Origin: Streptomyces sp. CNQ-509
GTDB lineage: Bacteria; Actinomycetota; Actinomycetes; Streptomycetales; Streptomycetaceae
Length of the DNA: 64,000 nucleotides
NCBI RefSeq assembly: GCF_001011035.1
Contig: NZ_CP011492.1
Span: forward strand, 6,689,447-6,753,446
Direction: 5' to 3'
Shown: positions 8,458 through 17,675 of the stretch, piece after piece
How the letters are laid out: the number at the start of each line of letters is the position of its first letter
Numbering within the stretch: the first letter of the stretch is position 1
Program-made: the position numbers and the translations under genes
Notes under the pieces: model-generated
Seen by the model: only the letters and a program-made list of their open reading frames with translations
Told to the model about the DNA's origin: nothing
Database searches by the model: none

Positions 8458-10569
8458 TCAGTGCACCACCAGCGCGACGAGCGTCCACCTGTTGCCCCCG
8501 GTGCCGCTCAGCCCCAGCTCGATCGTCCGGCCTTCGGGCCCGCCGTCGAGGACGAACTCCTCCCAGCGGTACGCCCCCGCGGGCAGCCGCGGGCCCGGCT
8601 CGATCACCGTCTCGCCGTCCGCCGCCACCGTGAAACCGTGCGTGGGCCGCTTGTCGTCGCCGCGGAGCAGCGAGATCCGGCGCCGGCCCGCGGCCAGCCG
8701 CAGCCGCAGCACCGCCGCCGACCGGTCGCGGACCACGCCGCGGCGCAGCGGGTCGGGTCCCGCGTGGGCGCGGGACTGCGGCGGGGCGGAGACCCAGCCG
8801 AACCCGGCGGCCCGGTCCCAGGCGGTGGCGGGGGTCAGATGGCGGTACGAGGGCAGCGCGGGGCGGCCGTCGGGTCCCGCGTCGAGCGCGAGGGCCGCGT
8901 CGCGGCCGTGCGGCACGGCGTACACCTGCACGTCGGCGCCGGTCACGGTCCGGCCGTCGACGACGACCCGGGGCGTGAGCCGGTGGCCGCGCAGCCGCCC
9001 GGCGGGTGCACCCGCCGCGGGCGGCGGGGTGACGTCGATCTCGACCACCGGGGCGGCGGTCAGGTCGACGGCCTTCCGTACGGTCGTCGCCGTCCAGCCC
9101 TCCGGCACCGCGACCGTCACCGAGACCCTGGCCTTGCCGCCGCCCCCGGGACGCAGCGCGCGCGACAGCCGTACCCGCAGGGTGTTGGCGCGGCCCGCGA
9201 AGAGCGGGGGCTTCGCGGTGAGCGCCACCGCGGGGCGGCGCTCCGCGGCCACGTCCTCCTCCAGCGCGGCGAGGTACGTGCGCAGCCGCTCGGTGACCTC
9301 GGGCCGGCGCGCGGCCACGTTCGCCACCTCGCGCGGGTCGGCCTCCAGGTCGAACAGCTCGGGCAGGAAGCGCTGGTTCCGCCCGGCCCGCCGGACGTGC
9401 AGCTTCCAGCGGCCGTCGCGTACCGCCGCCGCGTGCCGGCCGAGGAAGAACGGCACCGGCGGGCGCTCGCGCAGCCGCTCGCCCCGCAGCACCGTGCGCA
9501 GGTCGGTGCCGTCGAGCTTCACCCCGCGGTCCGGCACCACGCCGGCGAGGCCGCAGAGCGTCGGCAGCACGTCGAGGAACGAGACCACCTGGTGCGACTC
9601 CCGGCCGCGGGGGACGGTCCCCGTCCAGCGCATGAGGAACGGCACCCGCACCCCGCCCTCGTAGCAGCCGGACTTGCGGCCGCGCAGCCCGCCCGTGGAG
9701 CCCTCGAACCAGGGGCCGTTGTCGCTGGCGACGATGACCAGCGTGTCCCGTTCGAGGCCGCGGTCCGCCAGCGCGCGGAAGAGGCGGCCGAGGTGGTGGT
9801 CGACGGACTCGACGGCGTCCCCGTAGAGGCCGCCGCGGGAGCGGCCCTCGAACTCCGGCTCCACGGCGAGCGGGAGGTGGGGCATGGTCTCGGCGAGGTA
9901 GATGAAGAACGGCCGCTTCCCGGCGCGGTCGATCACGTCGATCGCCTCGTCGGTGAACCGGCGCGTCAGCGTCGCCAGGTCGGCGTCGTCGCGCAGGGTC
10001 CCTACGGGGGCGCCGTCGCGCCAGATCTCGGTGGGGTACGAGTCCTCGGAGAACATCGCGTCGACGCCGAAGTACGAGTCGAAGCCGTGCCGTGACGGGT
10101 GGTTCTCGTCGAGCCGGCCGAGGTGCCACTTGCCGATGGCGGCCGTGTGGTAGCCCGCGTCGCGCAGATAGCCGGGGAGCGTCTTCTCCGCGGCCCGCAG
10201 CCCCTGCGAGTCGTCCCGGCTGAGCACCTTGCGCACGCCGGTGCGCGGCGGTACGCGTCCGGTGAGCAGCGCGGCGCGGGACGGGCTGCACACCGGGGCG
10301 CCGGAGTAGCCCTGGGTGAAGCGGGTGCCCTGGCGGGCGAGCCGGTCCAGGTGCGGGGTGTCGATCAACTCCGAGCCGTAGCAGCCGAGATCGCCGTACC
10401 CCAGGTCGTCGAGGACGATCAGGACGACGTTCGGGCCGCGGCCCGGCGGCCGGGTCGGGTCGGGGTCGGCGACCGCCGCGCGGGCGTTGGGGGTGCCGGC
10501 GGGGAGCGGTAAGGCGGTCGCGCCGACGGCGACCGCGGACGTGGCAAGGACTTCGCGACGGCTGGCCAT
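8458..10569 (-). CDS. Secreted (TAT) type I sulfatase, copy 2
   Basis: A 703-residue paralogue of the adjacent downstream sulfatase, with the same length and layout. It has a twin-arginine signal (MASRREVLATSAV), the Asp pair at 54-55 in IVLDDLGYGD, the formylglycine sequence C94-S-P-S-R98, DNGPWFEG, and a C-terminal NEW3-like domain. Differences cluster in loops (GYSGAPVC against GYCAAPVC in copy 1), so substrate preferences may differ. The ATG is preceded by GAAGGGAG. The two copies have separate promoters and are arranged head to tail. An anaerobic or FGE-type maturase would have to be encoded elsewhere, since none is in the window. Confidence 0.94.
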   Translation of the reverse strand: MASRREVLATSAVAVGATALPLPAGTPNARAAVADPDPTRPPGRGPNVVLIVLDDLGYGDLGCYGSELIDTPHLDRLARQGTRFTQGYSGAPVCSPSRAALLTGRVPPRTGVRKVLSRDDSQGLRAAEKTLPGYLRDAGYHTAAIGKWHLGRLDENHPSRHGFDSYFGVDAMFSEDSYPTEIWRDGAPVGTLRDDADLATLTRRFTDEAIDVIDRAGKRPFFIYLAETMPHLPLAVEPEFEGRSRGGLYGDAVESVDHHLGRLFRALADRGLERDTLVIVASDNGPWFEGSTGGLRGRKSGCYEGGVRVPFLMRWTGTVPRGRESHQVVSFLDVLPTLCGLAGVVPDRGVKLDGTDLRTVLRGERLRERPPVPFFLGRHAAAVRDGRWKLHVRRAGRNQRFLPELFDLEADPREVANVAARRPEVTERLRTYLAALEEDVAAERRPAVALTAKPPLFAGRANTLRVRLSRALRPGGGGKARVSVTVAVPEGWTATTVRKAVDLTAAPVVEIDVTPPPAAGAPAGRLRGHRLTPRVVVDGRTVTGADVQVYAVPHGRDAALALDAGPDGRPALPSYRHLTPATAWDRAAGFGWVSAPPQSRAHAGPDPLRRGVVRDRSAAVLRLRLAAGRRRISLLRGDDKRPTHGFTVAADGETVIEPGPRLPAGAYRWEEFVLDGGPEGRTIELGLSGTGGNRWTLVALVVH

Positions 10570-10622
10570 GACGGGCTCCCTTCGGGCGCCGGCGCGCTGG
10601 AAGGGACCGGCAGTTCACGCTG

Positions 10623-10677
10623 ATCTTGCGCGACGGCGGACCTTCCGTCAAATAAAGCCCTACTAAAGGTTTATGAA
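10623..10677 (-). promoter_or_regulatory. Promoter of sulfatase copy 2 with duplicated upstream element
   Basis: On the minus strand TTGACG (10646-10651) and CAAGAT (10623-10628) are separated by 17 bases, about 53 bases before the ATG. The 32-base block 10646-10677 is shared with the promoter of copy 1. The conserved 10-base arms are centred 22 bases apart, about two helical turns, which would suit a dimeric regulator overlapping the -35 box. Confidence 0.55.
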
Positions 10678-10716
10678 AGCTTGCGGGTGGGAAGTGCCCT
10701 GCCCCGATCGGGTAAG

Positions 10717-11586
10717 TCAGGAGCCGAGCTGCTGGCGCAGGTACTTCGTCGTCTCCGGATCCGCGGGCAGCAGCGTCTCCAGCGCAAGCTCCGAAACCGT
10801 CACGTCCATGGGCGTGTTGAAGGTCGAGATGGTGGAGACGAACGACAGCAGGTGCCCGTCGTGCGCCACCTGCAGCGGCAGCGCGAACGGTGCCCGGCCG
10901 CCGACCTCCTCGACCACCTCGTCGCCCGCCTCCGGCGGCAGCGGATAGGCCGCCACCTCGTCGTACAGCTCCTTCAGTGCGGGCGAGCGCACCAGCGAGA
11001 GCTGGCGGTCCATCTGGTGCAGCAGATGGGCGCGCCACTGCGGCAGGTTGCGGATCTTCTTCGCCAGCCCGTCGGGGTGCAGCGTCAGCCGCATCGCGTT
11101 CAGCGGCGGGCGCAGCAGCTCCTCCGGCACCTCGTCGAGGACCAGCAGGATGCCGCGGTTGGCGGCCACCACGGTGTACGCGCCGTCCACCACCACCGCG
11201 GGGAACGGCTCGTGCGCGGCGACGAGCTGCTCGACGCCCTGGCGCAACTCGGCCATCGCCGGGTCGTCCAGGGGGGTCTCGGGGTAGTGCGGCGCGTGGC
11301 CGGCGGCGAGCAGCAGCGCGTTGCGTTCGCGTACGGGCATGTCCAGGTGCTCGGCGAGCTTGAGCACCATCGCCCGGCTCGGCCGCGACCGCCCGGTCTC
11401 GACGAAGCTGATGTGGCGCGCCGAGGAGTCCGCGCGCAGCGCCAGCTCCAGTTGGCTCAGCCCGCGGCGCTCCCGCCAGTTGCGCAGCAGGGCGCCCGCG
11501 GTGGCGGCGCCGTCGTCGGGGCCGCCCGTACGGGGCGTGCCGCCGGCCGGCGTACCTGGGGTGACGGGGAGACCGGAGGTCGTCAT
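10717..11586 (-). CDS. XRE-family regulator with MmyB-like ligand-binding domain
   Basis: A 289-residue regulator. After a Gly/Pro-rich leader, residues about 32-88 form a helix-turn-helix (LLRNWRERRGLSQLELALRA, then HISFVETGRSRPSRAM). The rest is an MmyB-like sensory domain (LAAGHAPHYPETPLDD, YTVVAANRG). The family is common in Streptomyces and usually acts as a local repressor sensing a small hydrophobic ligand. It is divergent from the pterin dehydratase-like gene, with 73 bases between the start codons. The target is unknown, and it is followed by the sulfatase pair in the same direction. Confidence 0.9.
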   Translation of the reverse strand: MTTSGLPVTPGTPAGGTPRTGGPDDGAATAGALLRNWRERRGLSQLELALRADSSARHISFVETGRSRPSRAMVLKLAEHLDMPVRERNALLLAAGHAPHYPETPLDDPAMAELRQGVEQLVAAHEPFPAVVVDGAYTVVAANRGILLVLDEVPEELLRPPLNAMRLTLHPDGLAKKIRNLPQWRAHLLHQMDRQLSLVRSPALKELYDEVAAYPLPPEAGDEVVEEVGGRAPFALPLQVAHDGHLLSFVSTISTFNTPMDVTVSELALETLLPADPETTKYLRQQLGS

Positions 11587-11659
11587 GTCATCGACGGTAA
11601 CCGAGTTCCGCGGGGTACTGTCGGCCGGGAACCGCCCCGCCGCGAAGGGAGCCCCTCGC

Positions 11660-11968
11660 ATGGCCGTCGAACCGCTTTCCCCGCAGGACACCGAGGACCG
11701 GCTCGCCCGGCTTCCGGGCTGGTCGGTGGCCGAGGGGGAGCTGCTGTCGCGCACGTACCGCTTCGACTCGCACCCGCCCGCCGCCGCGATGGTCGCGGAC
11801 GTCTCCCGGATCCAGGAGGAGCTGGGGCACCACGCGATGCTCACGCTCGGTTACAACACCCTCGATATCGCCGTCAACACCCACAGCGTGGGCGGCCGGG
11901 TCACCGAGCTGGACTTCGACCTCGCGCGCCGGATCGAGGACGTCGCCCCGGAGCACGGCGCGAGCTGA
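11660..11968 (+). CDS. 4a-hydroxytetrahydrobiopterin dehydratase-like protein
   Basis: A 102-residue protein with the fold signature of pterin-4a-carbinolamine dehydratase: LPGWSVAEGELLSRTYRF, EELGHHAMLTLGYNTLDIAV and NTHSVGGRVTELDF. In the characterised enzymes two adjacent His and a later His line the active site. Here HH and NTH are kept, but the Pro that usually follows HH is Ala. The enzyme recycles pterin cofactor after aromatic amino acid hydroxylation; no hydroxylase is in the window. The ATG follows GAAGGGAG. Confidence in the fold is good, in the activity moderate. Confidence 0.85.
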   Translation: MAVEPLSPQDTEDRLARLPGWSVAEGELLSRTYRFDSHPPAAAMVADVSRIQEELGHHAMLTLGYNTLDIAVNTHSVGGRVTELDFDLARRIEDVAPEHGAS

Positions 11969-11985
11969 CGTTCCCGGCCGCCGCG

Positions 11986-12711
11986 TCACCCCGGCGCGAG
12001 CAGCCGCTCCCGGGCCGCGGCGACCGCCGCGTCCGGCAGCCCGGCCTTGGCGAGGTACGCCGCCGCGTCGAAGGCCGCGTGCGTGTCGGTGATGACCTGC
12101 GTGGCGGTACGGCCCGAGCGGGCCTGGATCCCGGCGATCTCCAGCGTCTGGTCCGGGTGGCCCAGAGCGGCCGCGGCCCGCCGGTGGTTGGGGCCGCTGA
12201 GCAGGTAGTCGGCGGCGATGTCGGCCGCCGCCACCCCGGCGAGCGTCAGCAGCACGAACGAGGCGAAGCCGGTGCGGTCCCGGCCCGCGGTGCAGTGCAC
12301 CACGACGCCGCCCGGCGGGGCCGCCGCGACCTCGCGGACGACGGACGCCGCCACCTGCGGCACGTACTCCAGATAGGCGGCCCAGGTCAGCGGGGTCCCT
12401 TCGAGGTGGCCCCACTCGCGCCACCAGCGCACGTTCCCGGCCAGCTCGTCCACGGGCACCCGGACCAGCCCGATGCCCTCCGGGCGGGGCAGCCGGGGCC
12501 GGTGGTCGATGGCGTTGCGCAGGTCGACCACGGTGCGGACGCCGTGGTCCGCGACGGCGGCCCAGCCCGCGCCGGTCAGCCCGTCCAGGTTGTCGGCGCG
12601 CACCAGTGCGCCGGGCCGGGTGCGGCGGCCGCCGGCCGCGGGCAGCCCGCCGAGGTCGCGTACGTTGAAGCAGCCGTCCCAGTCGAGCTCACGTCCGGCC
12701 CGTGCAGCCAT
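11986..12711 (-). CDS. Tyrosine-protein phosphatase (IphP/LipA-like)
   Basis: A 241-residue protein with the CX5R phosphate-binding loop HCTAGRDRTG (Cys140, Arg146) and the family N-terminus FNVRDLGGLP, which places it with the IphP/LipA-like bacterial tyrosine or dual-specificity phosphatases. It also has VRADNLDGLT and VVDLRN, as is usual in that group. No signal peptide is seen, so it is probably cytoplasmic. Its stop is 17 bases from the convergent dehydratase gene. Substrate unknown. Confidence 0.9.
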   Translation of the reverse strand: MAARAGRELDWDGCFNVRDLGGLPAAGGRRTRPGALVRADNLDGLTGAGWAAVADHGVRTVVDLRNAIDHRPRLPRPEGIGLVRVPVDELAGNVRWWREWGHLEGTPLTWAAYLEYVPQVAASVVREVAAAPPGGVVVHCTAGRDRTGFASFVLLTLAGVAAADIAADYLLSGPNHRRAAAALGHPDQTLEIAGIQARSGRTATQVITDTHAAFDAAAYLAKAGLPDAAVAAARERLLAPG

Positions 12712-12813
12712 CTGACTCCCCCTCGATGATCGACTTCCGGTCGTCCCCTCAGACGCGGTTGCGGGTGCAACGGTTCCGAGCGGGACGGCCGGCCGTCCGC
12801 GGGGTGGGGTGCG

Positions 12814-13641
12814 TCAGTTCACGTCGTCGGGGTTGTCGCCGATGCGGTTGCCCGTGTCCAGGCCCGCGACGGCGGCCATGTCGGCGTCGTCCAGCTCGAA
12901 GCCGAAGACGTCGATGTTCTCCCGGATCCGCGACGGGGTGACGGACTTGGGGATGACCACGTTGCCCAGTTGCAGATGCCAGCGCAGCGCGATCTGCGCG
13001 GGGCTGCGGCCGTGCTTCTCGCCCAGCTCCCGCAGCACCGGCTCGTCCAGCAGCCCCTTGCCCTGGCCCAGCGGCGACCACGCCTCGGTGGCGATGCCGT
13101 GCGCGGCGTGGAAGGCGCGCACGTCGGCCTGGGCGAAGTCCGGGTGCAGCTCGACCTGGTTCAGCGCGGGCACGACGGTGCCCTCGTCCAGGACCCGCTG
13201 GAGATGGGCGGGCTGGAAGTTGGAGACGCCGATGGCGCGGGCGCGCCCGTCCGCGTACAGCTTCTCCAGGGCCCGCCAGGTCTCCAGGTACCTGTCCTTG
13301 GCCGGCGCCGGCCAGTGGATCAGGTACAGGTCGACGTGGTCCAGGCCCAGCCGGCGCAGCGAGTCGTCGAACGCGCGCAGGGCGGCGTCGTAGCCGTGCT
13401 CGGAGTTCCACAGCTTCGTGGTGACGAACAGTTCCTCGCGCGGGAGGCCGGACCCGGTCAGGGCCTTGCCCGTGCCCGCCTCGTTCCCGTAGACGGCGGC
13501 GGTGTCGATGCTCCGGTAACCGGCGTCGAGGGCGGTGCGCACCGCGGTCTCGGCCTCGGCGTCGGGCACCTGCCAGACGCCGAAGCCGAGCTGCGGCATC
13601 GCGACGCCGTTGTTGAGGGTGATGGTCGGAACGTTGCTCAC
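12814..13641 (-). CDS. Aldo/keto reductase
   Basis: A 275-residue NADPH-dependent aldo/keto reductase, the usual length for the family. The catalytic tetrad is visible as Asp and Tyr in SIDTAAVYGNE, Lys in VTTKLWNSE and His in YLIHWPAP. The C-terminal cofactor-binding stretch VIPKSVTPSRIRENIDVF is canonical. It most resembles the 2,5-diketo-gluconate reductase-like (AKR5) group, and many such enzymes are broad-specificity carbonyl reductases. It stands alone between the phosphatase and the acyl-CoA ligase, all on the same strand. Confidence 0.95.
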   Translation of the reverse strand: MSNVPTITLNNGVAMPQLGFGVWQVPDAEAETAVRTALDAGYRSIDTAAVYGNEAGTGKALTGSGLPREELFVTTKLWNSEHGYDAALRAFDDSLRRLGLDHVDLYLIHWPAPAKDRYLETWRALEKLYADGRARAIGVSNFQPAHLQRVLDEGTVVPALNQVELHPDFAQADVRAFHAAHGIATEAWSPLGQGKGLLDEPVLRELGEKHGRSPAQIALRWHLQLGNVVIPKSVTPSRIRENIDVFGFELDDADMAAVAGLDTGNRIGDNPDDVN

Positions 13642-13749
13642 GTGGGATGCATCCCTCTTGGTCGAAAAGTGCGTACAGGCGGTTCGCCCTCCCGACGCTA
13701 ACCGCGATCGGCCGCCGTGGCATTCCCTCGATCATCATCCGGACCGGGC

Positions 13750-15573
13750 CTACGTCTGGTAAAGGGCCTCGACCTCGTTCGCGTACGCCTTCTCGATCGC
13801 CTTCCGCTTCAGCTTCAGCGACGGCGTCACCAGCCCGTGCTCCTCGGTGAACTGCACGGCCAGTATCCGGAAGGCCCGGATCGACTCCGGCGGCGACACC
13901 TGGGTGTTGGCCGCCACCACCGCCCGCCGGATCTCGGCCTCCAGCTCCCCGTCCCTGACCAGCTCGGACGGAGTCATCGACGGCCGGCCGCGCATGAGCT
14001 GCCAGTGCGCCACGCCGTCCGGGTCCAGGGTGACCAGCGCCGCGACGTACGGCCGGTCGTTGCCGACCGCCAGGCACTGCGAGACCAGCGGGTGCGCCCG
14101 CACCCGCTCCTCCAGCGGCACCGGCGAGACGCTCTTGCCGTTCGACGTCACCAGCAGCTCCTTCTTCCTGCCGGTGATCGTCAGATAGCCGTCCTCGTCG
14201 AGGCTGCCCAGGTCGCCGGTGGCCAGCCAGCCGTCGCGCAGCGCGTGCGCGGCGCCCGGCCGGTCGCCGATGTAGCCGCTGAAGACCTGCGGGCCGTGCA
14301 GCCAGACCTCGTCGTCGGGGGCGATGTAGACGGTGATGCCGGGGATGGGGATGCCGACGGTGCCGTAGCGGGGGCGCTCGGGCGGGTTGGCGACCGCGGC
14401 GGCGGTGGTCTCCGTCAGGCCGTAGCCCTCGATGACCGTGATGCCCGCGCCGGCGAAGAACAGCCCGAGCCGGCGCTGCATCGCCGAGCCGCCGGAGAAC
14501 ACGAAGCGGGTCCGGCCGCCGAGCGCCGCGCGCATCTTGGCGTACACCAGCTTGTCGAACACCTGGTGCTCCACCCGCAGCGCCGGGCCGGGCCCGCGGC
14601 CTGCGCCGAAGGACGCGTCCTCGCGGGCCCCGGCGTACCGGACGGCGACGTCGGCGGCCTTGTCGAAGACCGCGAGCCGGCCCTCGGTCTCGGCCTTGCG
14701 GCGGGCGGCTGCGTAGATCTTCTCGAAGATGTGCGGTACGGCCAGGATGAGGCTGGGCCGGAACGTCCTGAGGTCCGCGAGCAGCACGGGCGCCGACGGG
14801 TCCGGCTGGTGGCCGAGCTTGACCCCGCCGCGGACCGCGGTGACCTGGATCATCCGGCCGAAGACGTGCGCGAGGGGGAGGAAGAGCAGGGTGGCGGCGG
14901 GCTCGCCCTCGTACGGGCGGAAGAGGGCCTCGTAGCGCAGCAGGATGTTGTCGGCCTCGGCCATGAAGTTGGCGTGGGTCAGCTCGCAGCCGCGCGGCCG
15001 GCCGGTGGTGCCGGAGGTGTAGATCACGGTGGCGGGGGAGTCCGGGGTGACGGCGAGGCGGTGCCGCTCCACCACGTCGTCGTCGAGGTGCGCGCCGGCG
15101 GCGCTCAGCTCCTCGACGGCGCCCTCGTCGATCTGCCAGAGCAGCTTGAGCCCGGGCAGCTTGTCGATCACCGAGCCGACGGTCATCGCGTGGTCCGCGC
15201 TCTCGACCACGCAGGCCACGGCGCCGGCGTCGTGCAGCATCCAGTACGCCTGGTCGGGGGCGGAGGTCGGGTAGACGGGCACGGCCTGGGCGCCGATCGA
15301 CCAGAGGGCGAAGTCCAGTTGGGTCCACTCGTACCGGGTCCTGCACATGATCCCCACCCGGTCGCCGAACCGCAGCCCCGCGGCCAGCAGCCCCTTGGCG
15401 AGAGCGAGCACCTCGTCGCGGAAGGCCCCTATCGTCACGTCCCGCCACTCGCCGCCGACCTTGCGGGCGAAGGCGATCTGCCCGGGATCCTGCGCGGCCC
15501 GCTGGAAGACCGCGTCCGCCAGCCCCCCCGACTTCGGTGCGTCTGCCAGGGGAGGCACGGTGAACTCGCGCAA
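13750..15573 (-). CDS. Long-chain acyl-CoA synthetase (AMP-binding)
   Basis: A 607-residue ANL-superfamily ligase that activates fatty acids to acyl-CoA through acyl-AMP. The adenylation motif is VIYTSGTTGRPRGCE, and the later motifs EGYGLTETTAA, WLATGDLG and GRKKELLVTSNGKSVSP are all present, so the enzyme should be active. The start is a TTG: GAGGAG lies 9 bases upstream, and LREFTVPPLAD matches the usual N-terminus of actinobacterial homologues. The gene reads leftwards and is followed by the aldo/keto reductase after 108 bases. Confidence 0.93.
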   Translation of the reverse strand: MREFTVPPLADAPKSGGLADAVFQRAAQDPGQIAFARKVGGEWRDVTIGAFRDEVLALAKGLLAAGLRFGDRVGIMCRTRYEWTQLDFALWSIGAQAVPVYPTSAPDQAYWMLHDAGAVACVVESADHAMTVGSVIDKLPGLKLLWQIDEGAVEELSAAGAHLDDDVVERHRLAVTPDSPATVIYTSGTTGRPRGCELTHANFMAEADNILLRYEALFRPYEGEPAATLLFLPLAHVFGRMIQVTAVRGGVKLGHQPDPSAPVLLADLRTFRPSLILAVPHIFEKIYAAARRKAETEGRLAVFDKAADVAVRYAGAREDASFGAGRGPGPALRVEHQVFDKLVYAKMRAALGGRTRFVFSGGSAMQRRLGLFFAGAGITVIEGYGLTETTAAAVANPPERPRYGTVGIPIPGITVYIAPDDEVWLHGPQVFSGYIGDRPGAAHALRDGWLATGDLGSLDEDGYLTITGRKKELLVTSNGKSVSPVPLEERVRAHPLVSQCLAVGNDRPYVAALVTLDPDGVAHWQLMRGRPSMTPSELVRDGELEAEIRRAVVAANTQVSPPESIRAFRILAVQFTEEHGLVTPSLKLKRKAIEKAYANEVEALYQT

Positions 15574-15766
15574 CGCTTTACTCTCCTCAGACGGTGGGGC
15601 GCCCGGCGCGGCGACCGTACCCGAGGAGGCCGCTGGTCTGCGATCCTCCATCACCTCTGCACGGAACCTCTGCGAGGGGCGCACGTCGCCCGGCCGGCGG
15701 GAAGGAGTGGCGAGTCCAGCATGGCGCGGCGCGCGCGGGCGCGGCGCGGGGACGGCGAAAGTGCGC

Positions 15767-15814
15767 GGGCCCGGTCCGTACGCCGCGGGTGGCGGCGGTG
15801 TACGGACCGGGCCC
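15767..15814 (-). terminator. Long hairpin terminator after the epimerase gene
   Basis: A perfect 15-bp inverted repeat (15767-15781 and 15800-15814) with an 18-base loop begins 28 bases past the stop of the leftward epimerase gene. Confidence 0.75.
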
Positions 15815-15842
15815 GGCCGTTCTCGTCCGACGCGGCGCTCCC

Positions 15843-16703
15843 TTACAGCGCCCCCGCGTCCCGGGCCGTCCACAGCGACGGGTACAGCGGCCGGAAGCCC
15901 AGCTCCGCGCGGATCCGCTCGTTCGAGACCACCCCGTGCCACGGGTCGTCCGACGCCCGCTCCGCCATCCCCTCCGGGACCGGCGCACCGACCAGGTGCA
16001 GCAGCTCCAGCGCGCTGACCGGCGCGTCGTCGGCGACGTTGTAGACCCGCCCGGCGAGTCCCGGAGCGCTCAGCACCCGCCACAGCGCCCGGGCGACGTC
16101 CGCCTGGTGCACCATCTGGATCCGCTGGTGCGCGGCCATGTGCGGGGTCCAGCGCAGTGACGCCTCCAGGTGCCCGTCGCCCTCGCCGTAGACGAACGCC
16201 AGCCGCGCGACGCGCACGTCGAGGCCGCGGCCCCGGTGGAGTTCCAGCAGCCCCTGCTCGGCGGCGGTCTTCGACCGCGGGTACGCGCCGGCCAGCGGGC
16301 CGTCCCCGCGGGGCTCGTCGGTCTCCACGGCGGGGCGGCCGCGGCCGGCGCCGTAGACGAGGTTGGTGCTGGTGAAGACGAAGCGGCGCACGCCCGCCGC
16401 GGCGGCCTCGGCGCCGAGGGCGAGCGTCGCGTCGCGGTTCACGGCGTACGCCTCCTCGTCCGGCACGTCGCGGAACGCCGCGGCGACGTGCACCACGTCC
16501 CGTACCCCTGCCAGCGCCCGGCGCCGGTCGCCGGGCTCCCGCAGATCGCCGACGACGAGGCGGGCGCCCCGCCCGGCGAGCGGCGCGGCGCGCTCCTCGT
16601 CGCGCACCAGGAGCCGCACCTCCTCGCCGCCCGCCCACTGCAGCAGCCGCGGTACGAACCGCTGCCCGACTGCCCCCGTCGCTCCCGTCACCAGCACGCT
16701 CAT
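15843..16703 (-). CDS. NAD-dependent epimerase/dehydratase (extended SDR)
   Basis: A 286-residue extended short-chain dehydrogenase. The NAD(P)-binding motif VLVTGATGAVG is at the N-terminus, the active-site YPRSK (Y-x-x-x-K) follows FTSTNLVYGAG, and LRWTPHMAAHQRIQMVHQAD and RVYNVADDAPVS belong to the sugar-nucleotide or acyl-substrate half. It is slightly short for a sugar-nucleotide epimerase. It is divergent from the XRE regulator at 16836 with 132 bases between starts, and so is a natural candidate target of that regulator. The substrate cannot be assigned. Confidence 0.9.
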   Translation of the reverse strand: MSVLVTGATGAVGQRFVPRLLQWAGGEEVRLLVRDEERAAPLAGRGARLVVGDLREPGDRRRALAGVRDVVHVAAAFRDVPDEEAYAVNRDATLALGAEAAAAGVRRFVFTSTNLVYGAGRGRPAVETDEPRGDGPLAGAYPRSKTAAEQGLLELHRGRGLDVRVARLAFVYGEGDGHLEASLRWTPHMAAHQRIQMVHQADVARALWRVLSAPGLAGRVYNVADDAPVSALELLHLVGAPVPEGMAERASDDPWHGVVSNERIRAELGFRPLYPSLWTARDAGAL

Positions 16704-16835
16704 CGTCACTCCGCTCCTCGTACGCCGACGTCCCCGCCACCCTGCGGCCGGCGTGCCCGCGACGGGAGAGACGGCTTCATCCGGGGACGGGCGGTCCCTG
16801 GCTGCGGGCGCACCCCTGCGGCACCCTTGGTGGCC

Positions 16836-17675
16836 ATGGACAGAACGGAGCTGGCCGACTTCCTGCGCCGCAGCCGCGCCCGGCTCACCCCCGCGGACGT
16901 CGGCCTGCCGCCCGGGGCGCGGCGCCGCACGCCGGGGCTGCGGCGCGAGGAGGTCGCGCAGCTCGCCGGGATGTCCGCCGACCACTACACCCGGCTCGAA
17001 CAGGCCCGCGGCTCCCGCCCGTCGCGCCAGATGCTCGCCGCCGTCGCCCGCGGGCTGCGCCTCGGCGACGACGAGCGCGACCACCTGTTCCACCTGGCCG
17101 GCGAGGAGCCGCCGCGCGCCCGCGGCGCGGGGGCGCACGTCCGCCCGGGGCTGCTGCTGATCCTCGACCGGCTCACCGACACCCCGGCGCAGGTGCTCGC
17201 CGACTGCGGCGACGTGCTGGCGCAGAACGCCCTGTCGCGGGCGCTGTCCGGGGACACCGCCGACCGCGCCGGGGACGGGCGCAACATCGTCTGGCGGTTC
17301 TTCACGGAGCCGGAGAGCCGCGCGCTGATCCCGCCGGAGGACCGCGAGGACGTCGCCCGCCGCGCCGTCGCCGACCTGCGGGCGACCGTCGCCCGGCGGC
17401 CGGACGACACCCGGGTGGCCGGGCTGGTACGGCGGCTGCGGGCGCGCAGCGCGGAGTTCGCGGCGCTCTGGGAGGCACACGACGTGGCGGTGCGGCGCCG
17501 GGAGGCCAAGCGGTTCGTCCACCCGGTGGTCGGGCTGCTGGAGCTGGACTGCGAGGTGCTGCTGAACCCGGAGCACGACCAGCGGCTGGTGGTCTACACG
17601 GCGCGGCCGGGCAGCGAGTCGCACCAGCGGCTGGAGCTGCTGCGGGTGGTGGGGCTCCAGCGGCTCACGGGCTGA
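16836..17675 (+). CDS. XRE-family regulator with MmyB-like domain
   Basis: A 279-residue regulator of the same class as the one at 10717. The helix-turn-helix is at residues about 6-70 (LADFLRRSRARLTPADVGLP, LRREEVAQLAGMSADHYTRL), and the C-terminal MmyB-like sensory domain runs from about residue 100 (LLILDRLTDTPAQVLADCG, NIVWRFFTEPESR). Its 3' end overlaps the convergent membrane protein gene by 11 bases. The divergent epimerase is the likely regulated gene; many paralogues control an adjacent short-chain dehydrogenase. Confidence 0.92.
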   Translation: MDRTELADFLRRSRARLTPADVGLPPGARRRTPGLRREEVAQLAGMSADHYTRLEQARGSRPSRQMLAAVARGLRLGDDERDHLFHLAGEEPPRARGAGAHVRPGLLLILDRLTDTPAQVLADCGDVLAQNALSRALSGDTADRAGDGRNIVWRFFTEPESRALIPPEDREDVARRAVADLRATVARRPDDTRVAGLVRRLRARSAEFAALWEAHDVAVRRREAKRFVHPVVGLLELDCEVLLNPEHDQRLVVYTARPGSESHQRLELLRVVGLQRLTG

